Assembly (NCBI RefSeq): GCF_000425565.1
Contig: NZ_AUDR01000013.1
Location: forward strand, 62,001-126,000
Length of the DNA: 64,000 bases
Direction of reading: 5' to 3'
DNA from: Tepidiphilus margaritifer DSM 15129
Lineage (GTDB): Bacteria; Pseudomonadota; Gammaproteobacteria; Burkholderiales; Rhodocyclaceae
In this document: positions 25,094 through 35,111 of the stretch, piece by piece
Layout of the letters: each line of letters begins with the position of its first letter
Numbering within the stretch: position 1 is the first letter of the stretch
Program-made: the position numbers and the translations under genes
The notes under the pieces: model-generated
Databases searched by the model: none
What the model saw: only the letters and a program-made list of their open reading frames with translations
Told to the model about the DNA's origin: nothing

Positions 25094-28000
25094 TCAGGTC
25101 GGCTGGGCCGCGGCCTCGCGGTAGCGGCGCAGCAGACGCAGGAGCTCGTCTTCGTCGTAGGGCTTGCCGAGATAGGCGTTGGCCCCCAGCGCCATCGCGT
25201 GCGTCTGGTGCTTCTCGGCGAGCCGAGAGGTGATGAGCACGACCGGGAGGTCGCGCGTGCGCGCGTCGGCCCGGATCTGGCGCAACAGCTCGAAGCCGTC
25301 CATGCGCGGCATCTCGATGTCGGAGAGGATCGCCACGGGCAAGTGCTCCAGGGAGGCGAGCTTCTCCAGCGCATCCATGCCATCTTTGGCGAGGACGACC
25401 TCGTAACCTGCCCGTTCGAGGAGCCGCCCGGTGATGCGCCGCACGGTGAGCGAGTCGTCGACCACGAGGACCAAGGGTTTTGCTTGGAAAATGCCGTTCG
25501 ATTGATCCGAAGCCTCGGCCACGGTCGCTTGGGTGGGGGTACGTGCGAGTGCCACGGGGTTGAGGATGAGCGTGATTTCCCCATCGGCGAGCAGCGTCGC
25601 CCCGAGCATGCCGGCGATGCGCTTGAGATGCGGCCCTGCTGGTTTGGCGATGACTTCTTGACTACCGGCGAGCTCATCAATGTGCAGTGCGAGTCGCTCT
25701 TCGCCGGAGGCGAGCAATACCACCCAGTTACGTCGCTCCAGGGGCTCGACCTGATTCGGACGATCGAGGAGATGAGGGAGATAGCGCAACGGATAGGTTT
25801 TTTCTTGCCAAATGACATGCCCCATCTGCTGCGCGGCGCGGAGCGCCTCGGCGGGGAGGTGCTCGGTTTGAACGATCAGGTTGGCTGGAATCGCCCAGCG
25901 GCGCTCGAGGGCACGCACGAGCAGTGCCTGCGTGATCGCCAGGGTGACGGGGAGCAGGATGCGGAAAGTGGTGCCGTGGGCGGGGGCGCTCACGAGGTCG
26001 ATGCGACCACCCAAAGCCTGGATTTCGCTGTGGACGACGTCCAGCCCCACGCCGCGGCCGGCGATCTGGCTGAGCTCGCTGGCGGTGGAGAATCCGGGCA
26101 GGAAGACGAGCCGTGCGAGGCTTGCCTCGTCGGGTCGAGCGTCGGGGGAAAGCAGCCCGGCGGCGCGGGCACGCTCGAGGATGGCGGCGTAATCGAGGCC
26201 GCGGCCGTCGTCTTGTACCAAGAGTTCGATTTCGCTGCCGAGATTGCGTACGGCCAGCGTGATTTGGCCGAATTCGGCTTTGCCGGCGGCTCGCCGTTCC
26301 TCGGGGGACTCGATGCCGTGGGCAACGGCGTTGCGCAGGAGATGCTCGAGCAACGGCACCATGCGCTCGAGGAGCGCCCGGTCGAGGGCGATCTGCCCCC
26401 CCTCGATGTCCAGGTTGACGCGTTTGCCCAACTCCTTGGCCGTCTGGCGCACGACCCGGTGTAGGCGCGCGGCGACGCTGGCGACTGGCGCCGAACGAAC
26501 CTGCATCAGTTCGCGCTGTACCTCGCGGGTGAGCCGCGCTTGCTGGTTGAGGGCGAATTCGGCATGGTCGAGGTGCGAGAGGGCGCTTTGTTGGATGGTG
26601 GCGACGTCGGCGATTCCTTCGGCGAGCAGGCGCGTGAGTTCCTGCAGACGCGTGTAGCGATCGAGCTCGAGCGGATCGAACTCGGCGTGTGCCGCGTCGG
26701 CCGTGTGGATGCGCGTCTGCATCTGCGTCTCGGCCTGGATCTCGAGCTCGCGAAGATGGGAGCGCAGACGGATGACGTCGTCGGTGAGCTCGAGCACGGC
26801 GGTGCGTAGGGCGTGGAGATCCTGTTCGGCACGGGCGCGCAAGATGCCGATCTCGCCGGTGTCGTTGACCAACCGGTCGATGGTACTGGCCTGGACGCGT
26901 AAGGTGACGTGGGGGGACTCGAGCGCTTCGCGGGGCGCAGGGGAAGGTAACGGTTCGGCGCTCGGGACGGCGGGTGAGGGCATTTCCTCCGGTGCCGGCG
27001 CATGCGGCGTGGCAAGGCGGCGGAAGAGTGCATAGGCGGCTTCGATGCCGCTGCGAGCGACCTCGCGAGCCACGGGCCCGGCTTCCTTGAGTTCTTGTTC
27101 CAGGCGGTGGATGTGTTCGCCGAGCTCCAGCGCTCCGGCCATGCGGGCGCTGCCTTTGAGGGTGTGCAGGGTGCGTGCGATGGCTGCGACGTTTTGCTCG
27201 TCGCTCGTCTCGTCCCAACGATTGAGCTGCTCGAAGAGGCTCTCGAAGAGCGTTTCGCCCTCGTCGAGGAAGACCGGCAGGAGTTGCTGGTCGATTTCCT
27301 GGGCGACTTCTTCCGCAGGAGGCGCTGCTCGGACCGTTTCCGGCGACACCGTGGGGGGGGCGGTTTCCGCCTCGACTTCGGGGGCGGCGGGTTGGGGTGG
27401 AGGTGCCGCCGCCTGGGGAACGGTGCCGACGGCTTCGATGGCGGGCAAGAGGTCGTGGGGCGGCTCGGGCAGTTGGCCGGCTTCGACGCGCTCGAGCGCG
27501 GCAGCGAGTCGTTCGGCGGCCCTGCGCAGGATGTCGCGCTCTTGCTCGTCGGGGGCTCGCTGCATTTTGGCGAGCCGTTCGAGCGCGAGCTCGAGCGCCC
27601 GACCCAGCTCGTGCATCTCGAAGACTTTGGCGGTGGCCGAGATGCCGGCCAGCGTGTGGACATGTCGTACGAGGGGCTCATCGGGCGTCTGGGCCGGTTC
27701 CTCGTCGAGGTAGCGGCGCAGGGCCGCGAGCCGTTCGCGCGCTTCCTGGCGGAAGGCGTCGAACACGGCGCGCGAGATGCTGCGATCTCCGAAGACGTGC
27801 TTGGGAGGTTCGGCCGGGGGCACGGTTTCGGCCGCAAGGGGGGCGTCTGGGCTCTCGAGGGTGCGCAAGCGTTCGGCTTCGGCTACGAGCGCGGGGACCG
27901 CTTCTGGGGCTTCGAGTCGGCCGGCGGCAATCGCCTCCACCCAGTCGGCGAAAAGGTGATGTGCCTGCCGGAGTAGCTGCAGCAGTACCGGCGTGGCTGG

Positions 28001-30043
28001 CCATTGGCGCTGTAGCCAAGCGTTGAGGGTCTGCTCCAGTGCCCAAGCGCATTCGCCGAGCTCGGTCAGGCCGACCATGCGGCCACTGCCCTTGAGCGTG
28101 TGGATGCTGCGACGCACTTCCGTGAGTGCGTCGATATCGTCCGGTCGTTCCCGGAGCTCGGGAAGGCGACGTTGCAAGGTGGCGAGGACTTCACGCGCCT
28201 CTTCGAGGAAGATGTCGAGCAATTCGCTCTCGACTGCCGTTTCTTTTTGTGCTTCGCCAGGCGGTGCAGGAATGGGTTGGGCCTGTTGCTCGAAAAGGGA
28301 GGACGGCGTTGGTTCCTGGGTGAGTGCCGGCGATTCTTGGGGGGGCGTTTCTTCCTCGAACAACAAGTCGGTACCTAGCGTTCCTGCCTCCTCGGCGAAG
28401 AGTTCTTGCAAGGGAACGGCGGTGGCCTGGGGAACGGATGCCGTGGATTCCTCGAGGGATTCACCGCGCGCCAAGGCTTCGGCTCGGGTATGGAGATAGG
28501 CAAGCGTCTCGACGAGCTGATGCTGCTCGGTGTCTTCAAGGCTGCCGTGTTCGGCCAGGCGTTCGACCAACGGGGGCAGCTGGGCGAGTGCCTTGGCCTC
28601 TTCATCGGCACCGATGAGCAGTAAAGTGGCGCGTGCCTCCGCGAGGAGGCGATTGACGTGGGCTTTGTCGAGGAGCTCGGTCGGATCGCGATAGTAGCGG
28701 TCGAGCAGGGTTTCGGCTTCGGCCAGAAGGCGCGAGAGTTCTTTGCCAATGCTGCGGCTATCGGCTTCGGTGGCTTGGGCCTCGATTTCGGGGAGAGGAC
28801 GACCCTCGACGAAAGCGCGCAAGCGCTCGATCTGAGTTTGGAGGCGATGCTCGGTGCGTTCGTCCCAATGGGCGGAGCGGCAGTAAGCGGAAAGGACGAG
28901 GAGCGTGCGGGCGAGCTCCAACTGGGCCTGAGCAGCGAGGGATTCGTTGGGTTGCTCTTCCATCCACAGGACGAGTGTAGCCAGCGCTTCGATGGCCTGA
29001 TCGATACTGGCTCGTCCTAGGGGGTGGGCGAGCCGGCGCAGAGCGTCGAGCTCTTGGTTGAATGTCCCGAGAGGAGAGCCAGACACCTGAGTGAGCCGCT
29101 CCCAGTGCTCGATCAGCCGGTCGATCCTCTCTGCCAGGGTGTCGAGCTGAGCACGGAAAGGGATCTCGGCCAGAGGAAGGTCTTGGTCTTCCAGCGCTTC
29201 GGCGAGCCGCCAGTGTTCGTGCAGCAACTGCTGCGCCCGGCTATGGGGTTCGAGCTGGGCGACGGGATAGGTGAGCGCTTGCAAGAGCCGTTGGGGGGGC
29301 TGGGGGAATTCGCCAGCGTGGCGCATCGTACGATGCAAATCGTGCAGGATGCGTTTGGAGACTTCATCGCGAGGCAAACGACCCTCGCGCAGTGCGTCGG
29401 CGTAGGCAAGGGCGGCCAGCCACAGCGGCTCCAGCGGTCGGCCGGCATCCAGCTTGAGGAATCCGGCGAGCGCCTCGCGTATGGGCGTGAGGGCCGCGAG
29501 GGCCTCGCGTTCGTCGACCGGTTTCAGCCAGCCGACCAAACCCTTTTCGAAGCGGCGCAGCAAGGCGGCACGGATGCGGCCTTCGTCCGAGACGACGGGC
29601 TGCGGCTGAGGCTGGATCGAGACTTCGAACTGGAAGAGATCGCTCTCCGCAGCAGCGGGTTCTCCGGCGAGCGCCGCGAGTTCGAGGTAGTGCCGGCGTA
29701 GCCGCAAGGGCTGGTCTTTGCCGGAGTGGATGAGCTCTAGGAAGTAGTTTTCCGCGGTGACGGCGGCGCGATACAGTCGCTGCAAGGCGTCCGGGTCGGG
29801 ATCGGGCCGGGCGGAAACTTTCTCCAGCGCGCGCCCGAGCAGGTCGACGTACAGGGCAAAGCCTTCGAGTCCTGCGACGACGAGCGCGCCACGGGTCTCA
29901 TGCAACGCAGACACCGCTTGTCGGAGCGCTTCAGGGTCGTAGTGCGTACAGGAGCGCTCACAGGCCAAGCGTGCCCCCGCGAGGACGCGTTCGACTTCGG
30001 GGGCGATCCAGGATAGGGGCTCGGGAGCTGGGCGATGCACCAT
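25094..30043 (-). CDS. chpA: ChpA-type hybrid chemotaxis histidine kinase of the twitching system
   Basis: 1649 residues, CheA homologue that controls type IV pili. Residues 1-560 are helical. Three Hpt domains follow: His648 in RRSIHTLKGSGR, His796 in VRHVHTLAGISA (degenerate, Ala for Lys) and His960 in TLHTLKGSARM. The HATPase has N-box RNAVAHGIESPEE (about 1237) and G-box IAGRGVGLDVVH (about 1331). A CheW-like domain is at about 1380-1510. The C-terminal receiver has phospho-acceptor Asp1575 in LSDIEMPR. Fewer Hpt copies are seen than in P. aeruginosa ChpA. It is 18 nt after pilJ. Confidence 0.92.
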   Translation of the reverse strand: MVHRPAPEPLSWIAPEVERVLAGARLACERSCTHYDPEALRQAVSALHETRGALVVAGLEGFALYVDLLGRALEKVSARPDPDPDALQRLYRAAVTAENYFLELIHSGKDQPLRLRRHYLELAALAGEPAAAESDLFQFEVSIQPQPQPVVSDEGRIRAALLRRFEKGLVGWLKPVDEREALAALTPIREALAGFLKLDAGRPLEPLWLAALAYADALREGRLPRDEVSKRILHDLHRTMRHAGEFPQPPQRLLQALTYPVAQLEPHSRAQQLLHEHWRLAEALEDQDLPLAEIPFRAQLDTLAERIDRLIEHWERLTQVSGSPLGTFNQELDALRRLAHPLGRASIDQAIEALATLVLWMEEQPNESLAAQAQLELARTLLVLSAYCRSAHWDERTEHRLQTQIERLRAFVEGRPLPEIEAQATEADSRSIGKELSRLLAEAETLLDRYYRDPTELLDKAHVNRLLAEARATLLLIGADEEAKALAQLPPLVERLAEHGSLEDTEQHQLVETLAYLHTRAEALARGESLEESTASVPQATAVPLQELFAEEAGTLGTDLLFEEETPPQESPALTQEPTPSSLFEQQAQPIPAPPGEAQKETAVESELLDIFLEEAREVLATLQRRLPELRERPDDIDALTEVRRSIHTLKGSGRMVGLTELGECAWALEQTLNAWLQRQWPATPVLLQLLRQAHHLFADWVEAIAAGRLEAPEAVPALVAEAERLRTLESPDAPLAAETVPPAEPPKHVFGDRSISRAVFDAFRQEARERLAALRRYLDEEPAQTPDEPLVRHVHTLAGISATAKVFEMHELGRALELALERLAKMQRAPDEQERDILRRAAERLAAALERVEAGQLPEPPHDLLPAIEAVGTVPQAAAPPPQPAAPEVEAETAPPTVSPETVRAAPPAEEVAQEIDQQLLPVFLDEGETLFESLFEQLNRWDETSDEQNVAAIARTLHTLKGSARMAGALELGEHIHRLEQELKEAGPVAREVARSGIEAAYALFRRLATPHAPAPEEMPSPAVPSAEPLPSPAPREALESPHVTLRVQASTIDRLVNDTGEIGILRARAEQDLHALRTAVLELTDDVIRLRSHLRELEIQAETQMQTRIHTADAAHAEFDPLELDRYTRLQELTRLLAEGIADVATIQQSALSHLDHAEFALNQQARLTREVQRELMQVRSAPVASVAARLHRVVRQTAKELGKRVNLDIEGGQIALDRALLERMVPLLEHLLRNAVAHGIESPEERRAAGKAEFGQITLAVRNLGSEIELLVQDDGRGLDYAAILERARAAGLLSPDARPDEASLARLVFLPGFSTASELSQIAGRGVGLDVVHSEIQALGGRIDLVSAPAHGTTFRILLPVTLAITQALLVRALERRWAIPANLIVQTEHLPAEALRAAQQMGHVIWQEKTYPLRYLPHLLDRPNQVEPLERRNWVVLLASGEERLALHIDELAGSQEVIAKPAGPHLKRIAGMLGATLLADGEITLILNPVALARTPTQATVAEASDQSNGIFQAKPLVLVVDDSLTVRRITGRLLERAGYEVVLAKDGMDALEKLASLEHLPVAILSDIEMPRMDGFELLRQIRADARTRDLPVVLITSRLAEKHQTHAMALGANAYLGKPYDEDELLRLLRRYREAAAQPT

Positions 30044-30061
30044 GGCCTTCGTCTCGGGCGA

Positions 30062-31747
30062 TCAGACGCGGAAACCGGCAACCGAACCGCGCAGGTCGGC
30101 GGCGAGTTCGGCCAGCGATTCGATGGAGTGAACGGTGCGTTCCGTCCCTTCCCGGGTCTGCTGCGTGATGGCGAGGATTTCCCGCATGAGGGCGGAGACC
30201 TGGGCGCCGCGTTCGGCCTGGGACTGGATGCCGTGAGCGATCTCGGTGATGCGGGTGGCGGTTTCCTTGGCGACTTGCGAGATTTCCTCGAGCGCAGCGC
30301 CGGCCGAGTCGGATAGCGCCGTACCGGCGACGACCTCGCGCGTGGCGGCCTCCATCGAGCCCACTGCGTCCTGTGTATCGGCCTGGATGGTCTTGACGAT
30401 GGCGGCGATCTGTTTGGTGGCCTCGGCCGAGCGCTCGGCCAGGCGTTGCACTTCTTCGGCCACGACGGTGAAGCCGCGTCCGGCCTCGCCCGCGGCGGCA
30501 GCCTGGATGGCGGCGTTGAGCGCGAGCACGTTGGTCTGGTCGGTGATGTCGGAGATGAGTTCCACGATTTCGCCGATCTCCTGCGAGGATTCACCCAGCC
30601 GCTTGATGCGTTTGGCGGTTTCCTGGATCTGATCGCGGATGCGGTTCATGCCCTGGATGGTTTCATTCACCGCCTGCGCTCCTTTGGCCGAGGCTTCCAG
30701 TGAGCGGCCAGCCGAAGCAGCAGCGCCTTCGGCGGAAGCAGCCGTCTCGTGCAGGGCGTGGGCCATGTCTTGGACGATGTTGTCGGCCTCTTCAATCTTC
30801 CCGGTTTGCGTTTGGGCTGCCTCGAGCAGCTCGCTGGAGATGCGGCGCGCCTCTTCGGTGGAGTCGGTGATGCGTTCGGCCGTGTCGTTGATGCGGCGCA
30901 CGAGCGAGCCGAGCTCTTCGATGGCGTAGTTTACCGAGTCGGCGATCGCCCCGGTGATGTCTTCGGTGACGGTGGCGCGGATGGTGAGGTCACCGTCGGC
31001 CAGGTCCGAGATCTCGTTGAGCAACTGCATGATGGCCTGCTGTGTGCGGGCATTTTCCTCTTCGAGCCGTTGGCGCTGGCTTTCGGCCTCGATCTCCCGG
31101 GCGCGGGCGTCGTCGAGATAGGTTTTGCCCAGGGCGAGAAAGACGAGGATGAGCACGATGGCTATGGCGATCATGGCCTGAGAGTGGATCGAGAGTGCGT
31201 CCGCACCGACTTGTTGCACGGTTTGGTGCAGTGTGTTCGCTTCGCCAAGTAGGCGTTCGAGTCGTTGGTTGAGGGGGCGAATGGCAGCAGCGACGTCGGG
31301 AGACTCGCCCTGGGGAATTTCGGAGAGCTTCTGCAGTTCGGTGCGCAGTTCGTTCCAGCTTTTTTGGAGCGACTCGATGTGCTCGGCAAAACGCGTATCT
31401 TCTGCGGCCAGACCCGACAACGCGCGCAGCGCCTCCTCGACCTGGCGGCGCCGGCCCTCGAGCGACTTGCGGGTTTCGTCATCGGTTTGGAGCACCCAGG
31501 GGAGGCTTCGTCCCAGATTTTGTAAGGCGTCCCGCGTCTGATCGGCCACGGCGAGGCGTTCGCGCGTGGCCGATTCGGTATGATTGGCCGAGACGGCCAA
31601 ACCGACGAGCCCCAGGATCAGCACGATCAGCAGGGACGAGAGGAGCAGGATGCGTCGCCGCAGCGTTCCTCCTCCTTTCGGGCTGGGATTCGGAGCGGCG
31701 TCGGCGGCGTCAGTAGATGTGCGGGAGGAAAACAGACGAAACGCCAT
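30062..31747 (-). CDS. pilJ: PilJ methyl-accepting chemotaxis protein
   Basis: 561 residues. TM1 is at about 33-53, a periplasmic four-helix (PilJ-type) domain at about 55-190 and TM2 at about 190-212. HAMP is about 240-290 ([18 protein letters not shown]). The signalling tip [20 protein letters not shown] is followed by [18 protein letters not shown] (about 400-440). It senses surface or pilin cues and drives ChpA. GAGGA precedes the ATG at 31745-31747; the upstream extension in the open frame is not supported. Confidence 0.9.
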   Translation of the reverse strand: MAFRLFSSRTSTDAADAAPNPSPKGGGTLRRRILLLSSLLIVLILGLVGLAVSANHTESATRERLAVADQTRDALQNLGRSLPWVLQTDDETRKSLEGRRRQVEEALRALSGLAAEDTRFAEHIESLQKSWNELRTELQKLSEIPQGESPDVAAAIRPLNQRLERLLGEANTLHQTVQQVGADALSIHSQAMIAIAIVLILVFLALGKTYLDDARAREIEAESQRQRLEEENARTQQAIMQLLNEISDLADGDLTIRATVTEDITGAIADSVNYAIEELGSLVRRINDTAERITDSTEEARRISSELLEAAQTQTGKIEEADNIVQDMAHALHETAASAEGAAASAGRSLEASAKGAQAVNETIQGMNRIRDQIQETAKRIKRLGESSQEIGEIVELISDITDQTNVLALNAAIQAAAAGEAGRGFTVVAEEVQRLAERSAEATKQIAAIVKTIQADTQDAVGSMEAATREVVAGTALSDSAGAALEEISQVAKETATRITEIAHGIQSQAERGAQVSALMREILAITQQTREGTERTVHSIESLAELAADLRGSVAGFRV

Positions 31748-31782
31748 GGTGGGATCCTCGTTGCTCGGATACGGTCTTCGGG

Positions 31783-32325
31783 TTAGCTCGAACCGACGAA
31801 AGATGCGCCGGAATCGATGCCATAAAAAAGCGGATCGGTGATGAGCCGGGCTGCGTTGATCAGGATGCAAGGCCGGTCGTCATCGGGGGCACGATAGGCA
31901 CGCTCGTGCCAGGGACGGGACAGCGGGTACTCCATGGGCGTGAAGGCCTCGAGGGGCCGCAGGCCGACCGCCTCGGGAATCAAGAGCGCCGTATTTTCGA
32001 CGAGGCGGGTGGCCAACACCAGAAGTTGGGCGCGCTTGCCCATGGGGGTGAGGGTGCGATTCTCTAGCCAGGAGAGGTCGATCACGCCGATGAGATTACC
32101 CCGTACGTTGGCTAGTCCCCGATAGCACATGGGGGCGCGTGGCACGGGGACGAGGGCGAATTCGTTGGCGATGGCCGAGGCGTCGGTGAGCGGCAGCAGC
32201 AGCCGATGATCAGGTGCCGGCAGTATGAGCCAGTGTTCGGCGCGGGCGGCAGAAGCCAGAGCGAGCCGCTGGGCAAGCTGCTCTTGGAATTCGCGCAACG
32301 AAGTCCGTCGGGCCATGGGCGTCAT
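31783..32325 (-). CDS. pilI: PilI, CheW-like adaptor
   Basis: 180 residues, one CheW domain coupling PilJ to ChpA. Recognisable segments are [18 protein letters not shown] (about 95-112), where CheW proteins have RG-NVRG, and [12 protein letters not shown]. Translation probably starts at MTPMARR, whose ATG overlaps the pilH stop (ATGA). It lies 35 nt before pilJ. Confidence 0.85.
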   Translation of the reverse strand: MTPMARRTSLREFQEQLAQRLALASAARAEHWLILPAPDHRLLLPLTDASAIANEFALVPVPRAPMCYRGLANVRGNLIGVIDLSWLENRTLTPMGKRAQLLVLATRLVENTALLIPEAVGLRPLEAFTPMEYPLSRPWHERAYRAPDDDRPCILINAARLITDPLFYGIDSGASFVGSS

Positions 32326-32687
32326 TCCATACTGCGGATGGTGGCAAGCAGTGCTGCTTCGTCGATGGGCTTGACGAGGTAGGCCACCGCGCCTTGCCGC
32401 AGACCCCATGCGCGGTCGGCTTCCTGTCCCTTGGTGGTACAGATGATGACCGGGATGTGGCGCGTGGTCGCGTCGCGATGCAGCTGGCGCGTGGCCTGGT
32501 AACCGTTCATGCCGGGCATGACGACGTCCATCAGTACGAGGTCGGGAAGTTCGGTACGCGCGATCGTAAGGGCTTGCTCGCCGTTCTCGGCGGTGAGCAC
32601 TTGATAACCTTCGTGGGCGAGAAGCTCGGTGAGTGCGAGCCGCTCGGTGGGGGAATCGTCGACGACGAGGATGCGGCGGATGGGCAT
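32322..32687 (-). CDS. pilH: PilH-type single-domain response regulator
   Basis: 121 residues, CheY-like receiver only. It has the acidic pair in VVDDSPTERLALTEL, phospho-acceptor Asp54 in VLMDVVMPGM, conserved Thr in VIICTTKG and Lys in LVKPIDE. In the Pil-Chp system one CheY-like protein promotes retraction and the other extension. Order in the cluster (second receiver) fits PilH. It is 4 nt after pilG. Confidence 0.85.
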   Translation of the reverse strand: MPIRRILVVDDSPTERLALTELLAHEGYQVLTAENGEQALTIARTELPDLVLMDVVMPGMNGYQATRQLHRDATTRHIPVIICTTKGQEADRAWGLRQGAVAYLVKPIDEAALLATIRSME

Positions 32688-32691
32688 GGGC

Positions 32692-33108
32692 TCAATCTCC
32701 TTGCTGCACCGGAGTGGGCACCTCGGTCTTGGGCGGCCAGTGCCGGGCGATGGCCTCGAGCAGCTCATTCTTGGTGAAGGGCTTGGTGAGGTATTCATCG
32801 GAGCCCACGAGCTGTCCGCGCGCCCGGTCGAAGACGCCGTCTTTCGAGGTGAGCATGATCACGGGGATGTGGCGGAATTTGGGATTCTGCTTGATGAGGG
32901 CGCAGGTCTGGTAACCGTCGAGGCGGGGCATCATCACGTCGATGAAGATGATGTCCGGCATGAAATCGACGACCTTGGCGAGTGCGGAAAAACCGTCTTC
33001 GGCCAGCACGACCTCATAGCCTGCCTGACCGAGGAAGATCTCCGCGCTGCGGCGGATGGTATTGCTGTCGTCGACCACCAGGATGCGTGGTTTGCGTTCG
33101 GTGTTCAC
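32692..33108 (-). CDS. pilG: PilG-type single-domain response regulator
   Basis: About 138 residues from a GTG at 33106-33108; a TTG seven codons upstream is the alternative. Receiver motifs: ILVVDDSNTIRRSAEIFLGQ, phospho-acceptor Asp57 in IIFIDVMMPRLDGYQT, Thr in VIMLTSKDG, Lys in LTKPFTK. The C-terminal EAIARHWPP is typical of PilG. First gene of pilG-pilH-pilI-pilJ-chpA. The 60-bp divergent gap to thiE must hold both promoters. Confidence 0.85.
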   Translation of the reverse strand: MNTERKPRILVVDDSNTIRRSAEIFLGQAGYEVVLAEDGFSALAKVVDFMPDIIFIDVMMPRLDGYQTCALIKQNPKFRHIPVIMLTSKDGVFDRARGQLVGSDEYLTKPFTKNELLEAIARHWPPKTEVPTPVQQGD

Positions 33109-33168
33109 GTGGATCCCCGTTCTCGGCAATCATGCCCTGTCGGCGATGGTCCATGATACCATGATCTG

Positions 33169-33831
33169 ATGCAAACGCGTTTTTCTCGGTTGCCCGGACG
33201 CGGCCTGTATTTGATCACGCCCGACGCGTTCGACGATGACGTCCTGCTCGCGGCGCTGCGCACGGCGCTGCTTGCCAGGCCGGCGTTGGTGCAGTATCGC
33301 AACAAGGCGCTCGATCGTGCCAACCGGGCCCGCCAGCTCGAGCGCATCGCGCCGCTGGTGCGGGCCGCCGGGGCGGCGCTCGTCGTAAACGATGACGTCG
33401 ATCTCGCCGCCCGGTTCGAGGCGGGCGTCCATCTGGGGCGTGAAGACGGTTCGATCGAGCGGGCGCGCGAGCGGCTCGGACCCGGCGCGCTCATCGGGGC
33501 GAGCTGCTACGCGGATCTCGAGCGTGCGAGGGCGGTGATCGCAGAAGGGGCGAGCTACGTCGCCTTTGGCGCGATGTATCCTTCCCCGACCAAACCCCAG
33601 GCGCAACGCGCTTCGCTCGAATTGCTGCGCCGCGCCCGTGCCGAGCTGGCGGTGCCCATCGCCGTGATCGGCGGCATCACCCTCGAGCGTGCCGACGAGC
33701 TCGTCGCGGCCGGCGCGGATTGGCTCGCCGTGATCTCGGATCTCTTCGCAGCGCCCGATCCGGTCGAGCGGGCGCTCGCCTGGGCGACGTGGCACAATCG
33801 CGTTTTCGGCACGGAAGGGAAGAAACGATGA
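33169..33831 (+). CDS. thiE: Thiamine-phosphate synthase
   Basis: 220 residues, TIM barrel joining hydroxymethylpyrimidine pyrophosphate and thiazole phosphate. It has LYLITPDAF (about 13-21), [10 protein letters not shown] (about 43-52), [12 protein letters not shown] (about 74-85), GVHLGRED (about 88-95), the PSPTKP phosphate loop (about 142-147) and [13 protein letters not shown] near 165. No TPP riboswitch can fit in the 60-bp region shared with pilG. It overlaps hemL by ATGA, an unusual pairing. Confidence 0.92.
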   Translation: MQTRFSRLPGRGLYLITPDAFDDDVLLAALRTALLARPALVQYRNKALDRANRARQLERIAPLVRAAGAALVVNDDVDLAARFEAGVHLGREDGSIERARERLGPGALIGASCYADLERARAVIAEGASYVAFGAMYPSPTKPQAQRASLELLRRARAELAVPIAVIGGITLERADELVAAGADWLAVISDLFAAPDPVERALAWATWHNRVFGTEGKKR

Positions 33832-35108
33832 CGGATCGCAACGAAGCGTGGTTCGAAAGGGCCCGGCGAGTGATTCCGGGCGGGGTGAATTCACCGGTGC
33901 GGGCGTTTCGCTCGGTGGGCGGCACGCCGCGCTTCATTCGCCGCGCGCAAGGCGCCTATCTCTGGGACGAAAACGGGACGCGCTATATAGATTACATCGG
34001 CGCCTGGGGGCCGGCGATCGCCGGGCACGCCCATCCGAAGATCGTCGAGGCGGTGCAGCGGGCGGCCGCCGACGGCCTCTCCTTCGGTGCCCCCACGGCG
34101 CTGGAAGTGGAGATGGCCGAGCGGCTCACGGCGCTTCTGCCTTCGCTCGAAATGGTGCGGCTGGTGAGCTCCGGTACCGAGGCTACGATGAGCGCCATTC
34201 GGCTGGCGCGCGGCTACACGGGGCGCTCGCGCATCGTCAAGTTCGAAGGGTGTTACCACGGGCACGCCGACGCGCTGCTCGTCAAGGCGGGCTCCGGCGC
34301 CCTCACCTTCGGGCATCCCAGCTCGGCCGGGGTGCCCGAAGGGGCAGCGCGCGACACCCTGGTGCTGCCCTACAACGAACTTGCCGCGGTGGAGGCGGCC
34401 TTTGCCGAGTGCGGCGACGAGATCGCCGCGGTCATCGTGGAGCCGGCTGCCGGTAACATGAACCTCGTCAAGCCGTGTCCCGGGTTTCTCGAAGGCTTGC
34501 GCGCGCTGTGCGACCGCCACGGCGCGGTGCTCATCTTCGACGAGGTGATGACGGGGTTCCGCGTGGGGCTGCAGGGGATGCAGGGGCGCACCGGCATCCG
34601 GCCCGACCTCACGACGCTGGGCAAGGTGATCGGCGGAGGCATGCCGGTGGCCGCCTTCGGCGGACGGCGCGAGATCATGGAATGCGTCGCTCCGCTCGGC
34701 GCGGTGTACCAGGCGGGCACGCTCTCCGGTTCGCCCGTGGCGGTGGCCGCCGGGCTTGCTTCGCTCGAACTCGTCGCGCAGCCGGGTTTCTACGAGCGGC
34801 TCGAAGCGCTCACCGCGCGTTTGGTGTCGGGGTTGCAGCGTGCGGCCGAAGAGGCGGGCGTGCCCTTCGCGGCCGATTCGCTCGGCGGCATGTTCGGCCT
34901 CTATTTCGCGCCCAAAGTGCCGGGTTCCTACGCCGAAGTGATGGCTTGCGATGCCGAGCGTTTCAAGCGCTTCTTCCACGCCATGCTGGCGGCAGGGCAT
35001 CACTTCGCGCCCTCCGCCTTCGAGGCAGGGTTCGTGTCGGCCGCGCACACCGAGGCCGACATCGACGCCACGGTGGAGGCGGCGCGTCGGGCATTCTCTG
35101 CCCTTTGA
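33828..35108 (+). CDS. hemL: Glutamate-1-semialdehyde 2,1-aminomutase
   Basis: 426 residues, PLP enzyme making 5-aminolevulinate for heme. It starts at [19 protein letters not shown] and shows [16 protein letters not shown] (about 113-128), [18 protein letters not shown] (about 140-157), [13 protein letters not shown] (about 236-248) and the PLP-binding Lys266 in [12 protein letters not shown]. All catalytic regions are intact and the length is standard. Coupled to thiE through ATGA; convergent with aroE across 3 bp. Confidence 0.95.
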   Translation: MTDRNEAWFERARRVIPGGVNSPVRAFRSVGGTPRFIRRAQGAYLWDENGTRYIDYIGAWGPAIAGHAHPKIVEAVQRAAADGLSFGAPTALEVEMAERLTALLPSLEMVRLVSSGTEATMSAIRLARGYTGRSRIVKFEGCYHGHADALLVKAGSGALTFGHPSSAGVPEGAARDTLVLPYNELAAVEAAFAECGDEIAAVIVEPAAGNMNLVKPCPGFLEGLRALCDRHGAVLIFDEVMTGFRVGLQGMQGRTGIRPDLTTLGKVIGGGMPVAAFGGRREIMECVAPLGAVYQAGTLSGSPVAVAAGLASLELVAQPGFYERLEALTARLVSGLQRAAEEAGVPFAADSLGGMFGLYFAPKVPGSYAEVMACDAERFKRFFHAMLAAGHHFAPSAFEAGFVSAAHTEADIDATVEAARRAFSAL

Positions 35109-35111
35109 TCC

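Noticed and set aside
24431-26464. 677-codon plus-strand open frame
   Set aside because: Shadow of the Atm1-type gene and chpA; low-complexity composition.
33109-33168. TPP riboswitch before thiE
   Set aside because: Only 60 bp shared with a divergent gene, and no CTGAGA or ACCTGAT elements are visible.
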